Notes: generated by a model not told the origin, from the sequence alone. A DNA stretch of 44,359 nt from Bacteroidia bacterium (GCA_019695295.1 JAIBAH010000024.1:1-44359); one strand, 5' to 3'. Shown: positions 17,105-27,070, counted from the first letter of the stretch. Made by a program: numbers and translations.

Positions 17105-17773
17105 ATGCATTCTTTTTTACATTCTGTTAGGCCAAACATCAATCCAAAAGTGTATAGTAAAGACCCTTTTTCGTCAGAATTAGGGAAGAAAATTATCGCT
17201 GAAAGTATCGTTATGATAGACGAAGTTGGGCTTGAAAGTTTTACGTTTAAAAAACTAGCCAACCGGTTAGAAACCACAGAGAGCTCCTTGTACAGATATT
17301 TTGAGAATAAGCATAAATTATTGATTTATCTTACCTCCTGGTATTGGGCACTGATGGAATACCGCCTGCTATATACTACGGCTAACCTTCCTATTCACGA
17401 AAAAATTCATGCATCTGTAAAAATCATTTGCACACCCTTATCGGAAGAAATGATAGAAGGGGAAGTTAGTTTGCAGAAATTGCTAAACATCGTTATCGCA
17501 GAATCGCCTAAAGCCTTTCTGACAAAAGACGTTGACAGTGAAAACAAGGAAGGGTATTTCACTGGATTTAAACGATTCTCGGGCTTGCTTGGTGATATTA
17601 TTAAAATCGTAAATCCAAACTATGAATATCCATATAGTTTGGCTTCGGTAGTCATAGAATCTGCGCATTATCAGCGGTTTTATGCCGCTCATCTACCTAA
17701 GTTATGTGACGCAAGGCAAGAGTCTCAACTGATTCAGTTTCTGACGGATTTAATCAATAAAACTATTCAATAA
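17105..17773 (+). CDS. TetR-like transcriptional regulator
   Basis: The 222-residue protein has an N-terminal TetR-type helix-turn-helix: ELGKKIIAESIVMIDEVGLESFTFKKLANRLETTESSLYRYFENKHKLLIYL (residues about 25-77). The turn and recognition helix are TTESSLYRYFENK. The rest is a ligand and dimer domain without recognised specificity. It starts the export operon: 27 bp separate it from the ABC gene on the same strand. This arrangement suggests local control of the exporter, probably repression relieved by a ligand. I could not identify a clear operator palindrome in front of it. Confidence 0.85.
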   Translation: MHSFLHSVRPNINPKVYSKDPFSSELGKKIIAESIVMIDEVGLESFTFKKLANRLETTESSLYRYFENKHKLLIYLTSWYWALMEYRLLYTTANLPIHEKIHASVKIICTPLSEEMIEGEVSLQKLLNIVIAESPKAFLTKDVDSENKEGYFTGFKRFSGLLGDIIKIVNPNYEYPYSLASVVIESAHYQRFYAAHLPKLCDARQESQLIQFLTDLINKTIQ

Positions 17774-17800
17774 CCTCCTGATATACCAATAATATTTATT

Positions 17801-19516
17801 ATGGCAATAGTAGAATCTTCTTTATCTCCAATAAAACGATTTTTCGGGTTACTAAAACCTGACAGGCAAGAGATTATCTCCATTTACATCTACACTATAT
17901 TTAACGGTTTGGTGAATCTCTCCTTACCGTTGGGGATACAGGCAATCATCAACTTTGTGAGCAGTGGGCAGGCTTCCACCTCGTGGATACTTCTTACTGC
18001 ACTTGTCATAGCGGGAATTGGAGTGAGTGGTATCATGCAGCTCATACAGTTGAGTATAGTAGAGAATCTTCAGCGAAAAATTTTCACCCGCTCTTCCTTT
18101 GAATTTGCTTACAGAATTCCCCGAATGAAATGGGAAACCCTGAGTCAGCATTATCCTCCTGAACTGGTGAACCGTTTTTTTGATACCATGTCAGTTCAGA
18201 AAGGGCTCGCCAAACTTCTGATAGATTTACCAACGGCAACGCTTCAGATTGTCTTTGGATTTATTCTCCTCTCCTTTTATCATCCCTTTTTTATAGTATT
18301 CTCTCTGATACTCATTGGCTTATTGATTCTGATATTTGCCCTGAGTGCACCGGGAGCATTAAAAACGAGCCTGAAAGAATCAAAATATAAATATGAAGTA
18401 GCTCACTGGCTCGAGGAAGTTGCAAGAACGATGGAGATTTTTAAGCTTGCCGGAAAAACGGATTTGTACTTAAAGAAGACAGATAAAGCCGTTGGAAATT
18501 ATCTGAATGCCCGTAAATCCCACTTCCGGATTCTGGTATTTCAGTACATTAATATGGTAGGCTTTAAGATGATTGTGTCCGGAACGTTGCTTATCCTCGG
18601 GGGGATTCTGGTGATGGACCAGCGACTGAATGTGGGTCAGTTTGTTGCAGCAGAAATCCTTATCGTATTGATGATCAACTCTGTAGAGAAAATCATTCTG
18701 AGTATGGAAAATGTATATGATGTACTGACTTCCGTAGAAAAACTCGGAAATGTAATGGATTTACCGCTGGAATCCGATAAAGGGATTGAAATGCACCCTG
18801 ATTCAACCGTGAACGGAATTAATCTGAGTATTAAAAATCTGAGTTTCCGGTTTTTCAGCTCGGGGGAATATCATTTAAAAAACATCCATATGGATATTCA
18901 TGCCGGAGAAAAAGTGTGTATCATCGGAGAAGAAGGTTCAGGAAAAAGCCTGCTGTTAAAAGTAATTTCAGGGCTTTATTCTGACTTCAGCGGCTCTATT
19001 GCTTACAATAAAATCCCTTTGGGTAACCTGAACCTGGATTTTATCCGGGATATCATCGGTGATTCTACTTCCAATGCAAGTGTGTTCAAAGGGAGTATTC
19101 TGGATAATATTACTATTGGAAAAGAAAACCTGACTTTTGAAGATGCTCAATTAGCCGCAAAAATAACGGGACTTGAAGAGTACATCATGTCAGCGGAGGA
19201 AGGATACAATACTCAACTTTTACCTGAAGGAAGAACGCTTTCAGATACAATCATCCATCAGATTATTCTTTCGCGTTGTATCGTAGGCACCCCTCCGATT
19301 ATGTTGTTTGAAAATCATTTTTTCCATCTTCCCCAAAAAATAAGAACTCATTTTCTTACATACATTCTCGGACAAAGCAATCCTTCTACTGTAATTGTTA
19401 CTTCCAATACTATTCCCCCTGATGAGTGCAGATTTGACCGGTACTATGTACTGAAAAACGGAGAGCTTGTCTTTGCAGGTAATAAGCAGGACGCCACAAT
19501 TGCTTTTTTAAACTAA
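17801..19516 (+). CDS. ABC exporter subunit with degenerate nucleotide-binding domain
   Basis: The 571-residue protein has a six-helix exporter-type membrane domain (residues about 20-305) and a C-terminal ABC domain (about 340-571). It has no N-terminal C39 peptidase. Walker A is intact (G376 EEGSGKS, Lys382). Other motifs are lost: the Q-loop Gln is replaced (IGDSTSNASVF), the LSGGQ signature reads LSDTI (480-484), the Walker B end reads MLFEN (501-505) where family members end in Asp-Glu, the D-loop SALD is absent, and the switch His in VIVTSNT is Ser535. The fold is kept end to end without frameshift, so this looks like selection for a pseudo-ATPase rather than decay. It is followed by HlyD and TolC genes as in type I secretion. 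The substrate is unknown. Confidence 0.85.
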   Translation: MAIVESSLSPIKRFFGLLKPDRQEIISIYIYTIFNGLVNLSLPLGIQAIINFVSSGQASTSWILLTALVIAGIGVSGIMQLIQLSIVENLQRKIFTRSSFEFAYRIPRMKWETLSQHYPPELVNRFFDTMSVQKGLAKLLIDLPTATLQIVFGFILLSFYHPFFIVFSLILIGLLILIFALSAPGALKTSLKESKYKYEVAHWLEEVARTMEIFKLAGKTDLYLKKTDKAVGNYLNARKSHFRILVFQYINMVGFKMIVSGTLLILGGILVMDQRLNVGQFVAAEILIVLMINSVEKIILSMENVYDVLTSVEKLGNVMDLPLESDKGIEMHPDSTVNGINLSIKNLSFRFFSSGEYHLKNIHMDIHAGEKVCIIGEEGSGKSLLLKVISGLYSDFSGSIAYNKIPLGNLNLDFIRDIIGDSTSNASVFKGSILDNITIGKENLTFEDAQLAAKITGLEEYIMSAEEGYNTQLLPEGRTLSDTIIHQIILSRCIVGTPPIMLFENHFFHLPQKIRTHFLTYILGQSNPSTVIVTSNTIPPDECRFDRYYVLKNGELVFAGNKQDATIAFLN

Positions 19517-19542
19517 TTCATCCAATTAATAAAGAAAAGAAA

Positions 19543-21015
19543 ATGTTAAACATCAGCTCAAACTCCATAAACAACCGGTTAGTCACTACAAAATACTCTG
19601 CTTTTTCATTGAATAAAGAGTATAAAGCGGCCCGGATTCTGGCTTTCCTGCTTTTTATCGCTCTTGCAGGATTCATTACTTTTCTGTTTCTCCCCTGGAC
19701 TCAGAATATACAAACCAAAGGCTATCTGACCTCTCTGAGGCCGGATCAGCGTCCGCAAACACTGAACTCTGTCATTGCCGGAAAAATCGAAAAGTGGTAT
19801 GTCAGAGAAGGAGACCTGATCAAAAAGGGAGATACAATCTTGTACATTTCCGAGATAAAAGACGATTATTTTGACCCTCAATTATTGGACAGAACCCAAA
19901 AGCAAATCAACGCCAAGGAACTCTCTGTGGGTTCTTATCTTGAGAAAGCAAAAGCATTGGAGGGGCAAATTGTGGCAATGGAGAAAACCCGTATTCTGAA
20001 GCTGGATCAGGCTAAAAACTATACCAAACAGGCCAGACTAAAGGTTATGTCGGACAGTACAGAATTACAGGCGGCTGTTATTAACTTCGAGGTGGCAGAA
20101 GAACAGTACAAAAGGATGGAGGAAATGTATAAAGACGGATTAAGACCTCTTACTGACCTGGAGGCGAGACGGCTGAAATTACAGGAAACCCTAGCAAAGC
20201 GAATCAGTCAGGAAAATAAATTGCTGGCGAGTCGAAATGAACTCATCAATGCGCAGATAGAGTTGGGTTCCCTGGAAAATCAGTTTCAGGACAAAATTTC
20301 CAAGGCAGAGTCTGAAAAATTTGCGACACTTTCCGGAATGTATGACTCCGAAGCCGCGGTTACCAAAATGCAAAATCAGTATATGAATTACTCAGTCAGG
20401 ACAGGATTATATTATGTAATGGCTCCTCAGGACGGGTATATCACCAAAGCGTATAAAACCGGTATCGGAGAAATCTTTAAGGAAGGGGAGCCGCTCCTGA
20501 GTATTATGCCCGCCAACTATGAAATAGCTGCGGAGCTATACATTGACCCGGTGGATTTACCTTTGGTTCATATGGGCACACACGTCCGCTTACTCTTTGA
20601 CGGATGGCCTGCAATTGTTTTTTCGGGATGGCCTAACTCTTCATTTGGAACCTACGGCGGAAAAGTAGTGGCAATTGACAATGTAATCAGCAACAATAAT
20701 AAATACCGGGTACTGGTGGTTCCGGATAAACAACGGGTTCGCCTCCCTCAATTTCTGCAATGGATGACCGACAGCGGAGAGGAAGAGGATAAAGAGTGGC
20801 CCGGAGCGTTAAGGCCCGGAGCCGGGGTAAAAGGATTTGCATTGCTCAAAGACGTGAAATTAGGATACGAACTCTGGCGACAACTGAACGGATTCCCGCC
20901 TGAGTTTTATGAGGATAAACCCGTTGATAACCCGAAAGGGAAAAGCGAAAAATCCGAAAAGGAAGCCAAAGAAGATGAGGTTAAGCAAAAACCCGCACTC
21001 AAGTCATTTAAATAA
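19543..21015 (+). CDS. HlyD-family membrane fusion (periplasmic adaptor) protein
   Basis: The 490-residue protein has one N-terminal transmembrane helix (ILAFLLFIALAGFITFLFLPW, about 32-52). It then has a lipoyl or barrel-sandwich half (VIAGKIEKWYVREGDLIKKGDTILYI), a long alpha-helical hairpin (about 115-270), and the returning half (YYVMAPQDGYITKAYKTGIGEIFKEGEPLLSI) and beta-barrel. Such proteins bridge an inner-membrane ABC exporter to a TolC channel. The C-terminal tail is highly charged (Lys/Glu-rich). It lies 26 bp after the ABC gene and 18 bp before the TolC gene, so all are one transcript. Confidence 0.92.
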   Translation: MLNISSNSINNRLVTTKYSAFSLNKEYKAARILAFLLFIALAGFITFLFLPWTQNIQTKGYLTSLRPDQRPQTLNSVIAGKIEKWYVREGDLIKKGDTILYISEIKDDYFDPQLLDRTQKQINAKELSVGSYLEKAKALEGQIVAMEKTRILKLDQAKNYTKQARLKVMSDSTELQAAVINFEVAEEQYKRMEEMYKDGLRPLTDLEARRLKLQETLAKRISQENKLLASRNELINAQIELGSLENQFQDKISKAESEKFATLSGMYDSEAAVTKMQNQYMNYSVRTGLYYVMAPQDGYITKAYKTGIGEIFKEGEPLLSIMPANYEIAAELYIDPVDLPLVHMGTHVRLLFDGWPAIVFSGWPNSSFGTYGGKVVAIDNVISNNNKYRVLVVPDKQRVRLPQFLQWMTDSGEEEDKEWPGALRPGAGVKGFALLKDVKLGYELWRQLNGFPPEFYEDKPVDNPKGKSEKSEKEAKEDEVKQKPALKSFK

Positions 21016-21033
21016 TAAACTTACTCTGTTTTC

Positions 21034-22431
21034 ATGTATAAACATTATCGTTTTCTCTTCGTATTTCTTCTGTTTTCGGTCAGTGTGTCCGGGCAGGTTA
21101 CCCTGACTCAGGAAGACTTATTCGCTATTATACGGAAATATCATCCGGTTGCAAAACAGGCTGCTTTATTGAAGGAAAGGGGAAATCAGGAAATTCTGAA
21201 ATCCAAAGGAAACTTTGACCCTTACGTTTACTCTGACCTTGATCAGAAATACTTTAGCGGGAAGCAGTACTATGATTTATTTGATATCGGGATGAAAGTC
21301 CCTACCTGGTACGGACCGGATATTAAGCTGGGTTATGACAGAAATGCAGGCCTTCTGTTGAATCCCGAAAATTCTACTCCCGGCGCGGGGCTTGTGTTTG
21401 CCGGGGTTTCCGCTCCGATTCTTCAGGGATTAATGATTGACAAAAGAAGAACTGCTGTAATGCAGGCAAAATTATTTGCACAATCAACGGAAACTGAGCA
21501 GCTCCGGATTCTCAATAATTTGTTTTATGAAGCCGCTCAGTCTTACTGGCAATGGGTTGCCTACGGAAATCAGGTGCAGATTTATGAAGATGCACTTGAG
21601 CTTGCTTCGAGAAGATATCAAATGACAAAGGAAAGTTTCCGGCTGGGTGACAGGGCTGCAATTGATACCACAGAAGCTTACCTTCAGGTACAGGACAGGC
21701 AATTCAACCTGAGTCAGGTGGAGTTATTGTACCAAAATGCAGGACTGGAACTTTCAGGATTTTTATGGGGAGAGAATGAAACACCCATGGAAATTACTGA
21801 CAAATTATCTCCCGTTATGCTGGACAGTATTTCGTCTTTTAATCTCATAGATCAGGAAAATATTGACCGCTCCATTGAAAATCTCTCCCTTGCTCACCCG
21901 GATTTGAGAATGTATGATTTCAAACTGAAAGATCTGGGACTGGAACAAAGATGGAAACGGGAAAAGTTAAAGCCCAAGCTCAATCTGGAGTATAATTTTT
22001 TATCCTATTCCAATCAAAATCCCCTGTATCGTTTTCCCACTCAATATAAATGGGGAATTGATTTTTCGATGCCTATTCTGTTGAGGGAAGCCAAAGGAGA
22101 TTTAGCCCTGACTCAAATCAAAATTCAGGAAACTCAGTATGCCGTCAATCAAAAAAGACTGGAAATCTCCAATAAAATCAAAGCCTATTACAATGAACAG
22201 CAAACCCTGAAAAGTCAGCTTTCTCTCTATGAAGGAATGCTGAAAAATTACCAGCGACTGCTTACCGGAGAACAAACCCGGTTTAATCTCGGAGAAAGTT
22301 CTTTATTCCTGATTAATGCACGGGAAACAAGTCTTATTTCTGCTCAGATTAAATTCATTGATATTCAATCCAAACTGCTCAAAAATAAAGCCGCAATTCA
22401 GTGGGCGCAGGGAGAACTGGGTAGTCTGTAA
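21034..22431 (+). CDS. TolC-family outer membrane efflux protein
   Basis: The 465-residue protein begins with a signal peptide (YRFLFVFLLFSVSVSGQ) and then LTQEDLFAIIRKYHPVAKQA, the usual start of a TolC repeat. It has two structural repeats rich in coiled coil (about 140-250 and 330-465). TolC trimers form the outer membrane channel of type I export. It ends the four-gene operon TetR-ABC-HlyD-TolC. Confidence 0.92.
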   Translation: MYKHYRFLFVFLLFSVSVSGQVTLTQEDLFAIIRKYHPVAKQAALLKERGNQEILKSKGNFDPYVYSDLDQKYFSGKQYYDLFDIGMKVPTWYGPDIKLGYDRNAGLLLNPENSTPGAGLVFAGVSAPILQGLMIDKRRTAVMQAKLFAQSTETEQLRILNNLFYEAAQSYWQWVAYGNQVQIYEDALELASRRYQMTKESFRLGDRAAIDTTEAYLQVQDRQFNLSQVELLYQNAGLELSGFLWGENETPMEITDKLSPVMLDSISSFNLIDQENIDRSIENLSLAHPDLRMYDFKLKDLGLEQRWKREKLKPKLNLEYNFLSYSNQNPLYRFPTQYKWGIDFSMPILLREAKGDLALTQIKIQETQYAVNQKRLEISNKIKAYYNEQQTLKSQLSLYEGMLKNYQRLLTGEQTRFNLGESSLFLINARETSLISAQIKFIDIQSKLLKNKAAIQWAQGELGSL

Positions 22432-22467
22432 GACTATTTCAGGGGTTCATAAAAGCAATGGATTTGC

Positions 22468-22515
22468 GAACAGAGGCTACCTGCATTCGGCAATGATAGT
22501 ACTATCACTCTGTTC
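22468..22515. repeat. Inverted repeat between convergent genes
   Basis: GAACAGAG (22468-22475) pairs with CTCTGTTC (22508-22515), and the loop holds the perfect palindrome GATAGTACTATC (22495-22506). No T-run follows, so it is not a typical terminator. It could fold in RNA from either strand. Confidence 0.4.
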
Positions 22516-22551
22516 ATGCTAATCTATAAGCCCCCGGGAATTCCCAAAATC

Positions 22552-24420
22552 CTATTTCACCTTCAGCACCCATTTTCCCGTAGCGGTTTTATCCGAAAGG
22601 ATTGTCATGAAATAATTTCCTGATGGGAGATTTTCTGAATCTATCCGGATTGCATGGAGTCCTTTTTCTCTTCTTCCTACTGCGATAGTTTTGAGGATAT
22701 TCCCATTGATATCCGAAATTTGAATCTGAATATCCGCTGCTTTCTGAATATGATATTCTACCACAAAATTTGTAGTAAAGGGATTGGGATAGCTTGCGAG
22801 CATGGCTATATTTTCTGCTTCAGAGGGTTGAATATCCGTAACGATTTCAAAGCCTGGTGCAAGTGGTGCCTGAATCTGATTGACAATCGAAGAAGGCACA
22901 CTCGGACCGTTGGCCTGACGCAGGAAACGTTCTGCATCATTCACATACCACCCTTCGCCGAAAATGTTCGTATAGGCGGTATCCGTTGTGGAGGACACAT
23001 AGTGCCAGTCGCCCTGAGTACGTTCGCGGTTTACATCCAGAATCACATAACCATGCTGACTTAAATCTGCATATTTAATATGATTATTTGCCGCCTGAAT
23101 AACCCCTAAAGGAAAACTGATGGGTGAGTTCGTTGAAGTGATACTTGTAGTTACATACTCCACCCCCACCGAATGCTCACCGGAAGTCGGCTCATAGTTA
23201 CTATTATAAGGTAGGTCATTTGCCCAGGAAGAGTGAATATCTCCGGTCAGCACCACGAAGTTTTCGATATTATTATTCCTTACATAATCCCATATCCTGG
23301 TTCTCTCAGCTGGATAGCCGTCCCATTGATCCTGATTTACCGGAAAACCAAAAACCTCCAGAGGTGCCATCATTACCTGCTGACCGATAAGGTTCCACTG
23401 AGCAGTGCTCGTAATCAGATCATTTTTAAACCATTGCAACTGAGGATTTCCCAGCAGCGTCCGGGAGGTATCATTATTCGTTGAGGAAGACTGCTCGTTT
23501 CTGCCATAATGCCGGCTGTCCAGCATAGTAAGACGTACCAAATCCCCGTAATCAAAAGAACGATAAATTTTCAGCGTATCTCCCGGGTCCGGAAGACGGA
23601 GAGGCATCCATTCAGCGTAGGCTTTGGTAGCAGCATACCGCCGGTCGTCCCAGTCACCCTCAGTAGCGGGGTCATGATTTTCGGCTCCGCCCGTCCAGGC
23701 GTCATTCGCAATCTCATGGTCATCCCATACACATATAAAAGGATACTGCTGATGAGCATATCTTAAATCAGGGTCTAATTTATACTGAGAATGCCGCATT
23801 CTGTAATCCATGAGGTTGAGAATTTCATAATTCGGGCTGTGAGTCCTGTCGGCAGAAAAAGGAGTACCTCCACCTTCATAGATATAATCTCCCAGATGTA
23901 AAACCGCGTCCACATCATTGCGTTTGGCGATGCTTTCATAAGCGTGATAATATCCCGCATCAAAACTGGAGCAGGAAACCACAGCAAAACGAAGTGTATC
24001 TACATCGGCTCCAACCGGTAAAGTTTTCGTTCTTCCCGTAATAGATTTTACTCCCAGCGCTTCAAAACGGTAATAGTAATACGTATTGGGTTGAAGGCCA
24101 ATGGCATCAACGTGTACCGTATAATCCTTTGAGTCTCCGGTAGTAGTATTACCCGTAAGCACACTCTGAGTAAAGCCGGTATCCAGTGCCACTTCCCAGG
24201 TAACCGCCACAGTGCCAAAAACGGTACTATCCGGTGTAACCCTCGTCCAGAGAATCACCCTGTCAGTAAGCGGGTCTCCGGAGGCAACCCCATGATAAAA
24301 CGGCTTGAGTGCCGGATTGATAAAAATCCGGTCGGGTGACAAAGGCCCGGACATCGTCTGAGCGGAAAGCAGAGAAAAGAACAGATTAAAAATGACTCCT
24401 GCGAATACAATTTTCTTCAT
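22552..24420 (-). CDS. PhoD-like phosphoesterase with type IX sorting domain
   Basis: PhoD enzymes are metal-dependent phosphomonoesterases or phosphodiesterases that release phosphate outside the cell. The 622-residue protein has a signal peptide (FAGVIFNLFFSLLSAQ), an N-terminal fibronectin-like PhoD domain (FYHGVASGDPLTDRVILWTRVTP), and a metallophosphatase core with DAVLHLGDYIYE, CVWDDHEIANDAW and VVLTGDIHSSW metal-ligand motifs. It ends in a type IX secretion domain (ASYPNPFTTNFVVEY, IQISDINGNILKTI, LPSGNYFMTI, WVLKVK). It is predicted to be exported through the outer membrane. Convergent with the export operon. A -7 element lies at 24474-24481. Confidence 0.93.
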   Translation of the reverse strand: MKKIVFAGVIFNLFFSLLSAQTMSGPLSPDRIFINPALKPFYHGVASGDPLTDRVILWTRVTPDSTVFGTVAVTWEVALDTGFTQSVLTGNTTTGDSKDYTVHVDAIGLQPNTYYYYRFEALGVKSITGRTKTLPVGADVDTLRFAVVSCSSFDAGYYHAYESIAKRNDVDAVLHLGDYIYEGGGTPFSADRTHSPNYEILNLMDYRMRHSQYKLDPDLRYAHQQYPFICVWDDHEIANDAWTGGAENHDPATEGDWDDRRYAATKAYAEWMPLRLPDPGDTLKIYRSFDYGDLVRLTMLDSRHYGRNEQSSSTNNDTSRTLLGNPQLQWFKNDLITSTAQWNLIGQQVMMAPLEVFGFPVNQDQWDGYPAERTRIWDYVRNNNIENFVVLTGDIHSSWANDLPYNSNYEPTSGEHSVGVEYVTTSITSTNSPISFPLGVIQAANNHIKYADLSQHGYVILDVNRERTQGDWHYVSSTTDTAYTNIFGEGWYVNDAERFLRQANGPSVPSSIVNQIQAPLAPGFEIVTDIQPSEAENIAMLASYPNPFTTNFVVEYHIQKAADIQIQISDINGNILKTIAVGRREKGLHAIRIDSENLPSGNYFMTILSDKTATGKWVLKVK

Positions 24421-24473
24421 ATTAAATGGATATTAAAAGCCCGGTATAAATTAAGTTACCAGAAACGGAATGA

Positions 24474-24481
24474 CAAAATTA
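24474..24481 (-). promoter_or_regulatory. -7 element of the PhoD-like gene
   Basis: TAATTTTG on the minus strand matches TAnnTTTG, 54 bp before the start codon. Confidence 0.4.
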
Positions 24482-24737
24482 TACTTTTTTATCAATAAAA
24501 GAGGATTTTGCTTCCGGATTTTCTTTCATGAAACGAAATACAATAAGAATTTAACTTTGGGTTTTCATTTCATTACAATTCCTTTGCAGAATCTTAACGC
24601 CCGTGAAAAAATTCAGATTTCCTGCACTCGTTACTTTCTTCCTTTAAAACCAGTTGTCCTCCGGATTAATCCCAAAACAGCTGACTTTTCTTTCAGGTTA
24701 AAGCACAAAAAAGTAAACAAAAACAGAAATTATTGGT

Positions 24738-24745
24738 ATATTTGC
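24738..24745 (+). promoter_or_regulatory. -7 element of uvrB
   Basis: TATATTTG matches TAnnTTTG. It is the closest good match to uvrB and predicts a leader of about 105 nt. Confidence 0.45.
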
Positions 24746-24856
24746 AAAATAAAATTCGCATAAGGCTGATATTTTTAGACAGATTTTAAGTAAAACCGTA
24801 AAATTCTATCCAATAATCAGGCATTTACTGGAAGCGAGCGTTAAATTTTTTCTCAG

Positions 24857-26881
24857 ATGACAGAAAAACCGTTTATTATTCATTCAGAATATCAACCTGC
24901 CGGGGATCAGCCCGAGGCAATCCGGCAATTAACCGAAGGCATAAAGGAAGGAGAACCTTATCAAACCCTACTGGGAGTAACAGGTTCCGGGAAGACCTTC
25001 AGCATCGCCAATGTCATTCAGCAGGTGCAGAAACCCACCCTGATTATCAGCCACAACAAAACCCTTGCGGCACAGTTATACGGAGAATTCAAGTCATTTT
25101 TCCCCGAAAACTGCGTGGAATATTTCATCTCCTATTACGATTACTATCAGCCCGAGGCATATATCCCCGGAACCAATACCTATATAGAAAAAGACCTTGC
25201 AGTCAATGAAGACATTGAGAAACTCCGCCTCAAAGCCACTACCGCTTTAATCAGTGGAAGAAGAGATGTCATCATTGTTGCTTCTGTTTCCTGTATTTAC
25301 GGTATCGGAAGGCCTGAAGACTACGAAGCCAATATTTTTCATGCAGAACCGGGTCTGATTATTACCCAAAACGTATTTCTGGATTGTCTGGTAAAGTTGT
25401 TTTATAACCGGAATCAGATTGAATTCAGCAGAGGGACTTTCCGCGTAAACGGAGATACAATAGACTTATTTCCTGCATACGATGATTTTGGGATTCGCTT
25501 TGTGTTTTTTGGGAATGAAATCGAAAAAATTCATCGTTTTGATATTGCTTCCGGAAAAAAAATAGAAAATCTCTCCGAATATACTGTTTATCCCGCCAAT
25601 CTTTTCGTGACTAACCGGGATGTACTCAATGCGTCTCTCCATCAGATTCAGGATGACCTCGTACAGCAGATTGTTTACTTTGAAAAGCAGGGAATGTTTA
25701 CAGAAGCAACCCGAATCCGGGAAAGAACCGAAAATGATATGGAAATGATGCGGGAAATGGGATATTGTTCCGGAATCGAGAATTACTCCCGCTACCTTTC
25801 ACAGCGAAATCCGGGCAGCAGGCCCTATTGTTTACTGGATTATCTTCCGGAAGATTTTTTACTGATTCTCGACGAAAGCCACGTAACGATTCCTCAGCTC
25901 AGGGGGATGTATCACGGAGACCGTCAGCGTAAGCTCGTTCTGGTAGAGCATGGTTTCAGGCTTCCTTCTGCTTTGGATAACCGCCCGCTGATGTTTGACG
26001 AACTGGAGTCTATGGTTCCTCAGGTCATTTTTATGTCGGCCACTCCCGCGGAATATGAACTGGAAAAAAGTCAGGGCATTATTGTAGAACAGATTGTAAG
26101 GCCTACCGGACTGTTAGACCCTCCCGTTGAGGTAAGACCCTGTATCAATCAGGTGGATGACTTACTCGAAGAGATAGACAATACCGTAAAAAAGGGAGAC
26201 CGTGTACTGGTAACGACACTCACCAAAAGGATGGCAGAAGAACTTTCGGGGTATCTTCATAATCTGAGAATCAAATGCCGGTACATTCACTCTGATGTGG
26301 ACGCGCTCGACCGGGTAGATATTCTGAACGAACTCAGGCAAGGGATTATTGATGTACTGATTGGGGTAAATCTGCTGAGGGAAGGATTAGACTTGCCTGA
26401 GGTGAGCCTCGTTGCGATTCTGGATGCCGATAAAGAAGGTTTTTTGCGTTCTGAGCGTTCTCTGATACAGACTGCGGGACGTGCGGCAAGAAATGTGGAC
26501 GGAAGGGTAATCCTCTATGGCGATAAAGTCACCAAATCCATGCAAAAGCTGATAGACACCACAGAATACAGAAGAAAAAAGCAAACAGAATACAACCTGA
26601 AAATGGGAATTACGCCCAAAACCGTAAAGCGCGAAGCCAAAGATATTTTCCTCGAAGCACTCGGCGCAAGAAATGTCCCGTATGAAGAAGTCCCTGCCGA
26701 TACCGGTATCGCTGCCGAAGCCAATGCCGAATACATGACGGCGGAGCAACTAACCGCCAAAATCACCGAAACCAAAAAGAAAATGGAGACCGCCGCCAAA
26801 GACCTTGACTTTATCGTTGCCGCAAAACTACGGGATGAAATGTTTTTGTATCAGAGTAAACTGAAGGAATTGAAAAGGTAA
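24857..26881 (+). CDS. uvrB: Excinuclease ABC subunit B
   Basis: UvrB is the damage-verifying helicase-like subunit of nucleotide excision repair: UvrA loads it on lesions and it recruits UvrC. The 674 residues match the family. Walker A is GVTGSGKT. The beta-hairpin that inserts between strands is YYDYYQPEAYIPGTNTYIEKD (just after residue 92). Further helicase motifs are LILDESH, FMSATP, GVNLLREGLDLPEVSLV and QTAGRAARN. The C-terminal UVR motif (MTAEQLTAKITETKKKM to SKLKELKR) that binds UvrC is present. It is monocistronic here; uvrA is 4 kb downstream on the same strand. Confidence 0.98.
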   Translation: MTEKPFIIHSEYQPAGDQPEAIRQLTEGIKEGEPYQTLLGVTGSGKTFSIANVIQQVQKPTLIISHNKTLAAQLYGEFKSFFPENCVEYFISYYDYYQPEAYIPGTNTYIEKDLAVNEDIEKLRLKATTALISGRRDVIIVASVSCIYGIGRPEDYEANIFHAEPGLIITQNVFLDCLVKLFYNRNQIEFSRGTFRVNGDTIDLFPAYDDFGIRFVFFGNEIEKIHRFDIASGKKIENLSEYTVYPANLFVTNRDVLNASLHQIQDDLVQQIVYFEKQGMFTEATRIRERTENDMEMMREMGYCSGIENYSRYLSQRNPGSRPYCLLDYLPEDFLLILDESHVTIPQLRGMYHGDRQRKLVLVEHGFRLPSALDNRPLMFDELESMVPQVIFMSATPAEYELEKSQGIIVEQIVRPTGLLDPPVEVRPCINQVDDLLEEIDNTVKKGDRVLVTTLTKRMAEELSGYLHNLRIKCRYIHSDVDALDRVDILNELRQGIIDVLIGVNLLREGLDLPEVSLVAILDADKEGFLRSERSLIQTAGRAARNVDGRVILYGDKVTKSMQKLIDTTEYRRKKQTEYNLKMGITPKTVKREAKDIFLEALGARNVPYEEVPADTGIAAEANAEYMTAEQLTAKITETKKKMETAAKDLDFIVAAKLRDEMFLYQSKLKELKR

Positions 26882-27070
26882 ATCCGGGTATAATCGACTG
26901 TCTGTTAGAGAGATTAATCTGAGAAAACACAGAGTTTCAGAAAAAAGGGGTTCCCTGTTTTCATTTTGCGCCCGTTTTCCGGAGTAAAATTCTGCCTGTA
27001 ATTTGTATTTTTAAATATCTTTAAATATATTAGCAGCATAATGTATTTAATCATCCCTCTTTTAAGTTTT

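Larger units (their letters stand above)
24421..24856. other. Divergent intergenic region between PhoD-like gene and uvrB
   Basis: It holds promoters in both directions: a minus-strand element at 24474-24481 and plus-strand candidates at 24552-24559 (TAACTTTG) and 24738-24745. A 97-codon plus-strand frame (24470-24763) looks like translated promoter DNA and is not credited. No SOS-type palindrome was recognised. Confidence 0.5.

Noticed and set aside
24470-24763. 97-codon plus-strand frame before uvrB
   Set aside because: It spans the promoters of both flanking genes and has Phe/Lys-rich low-information sequence.
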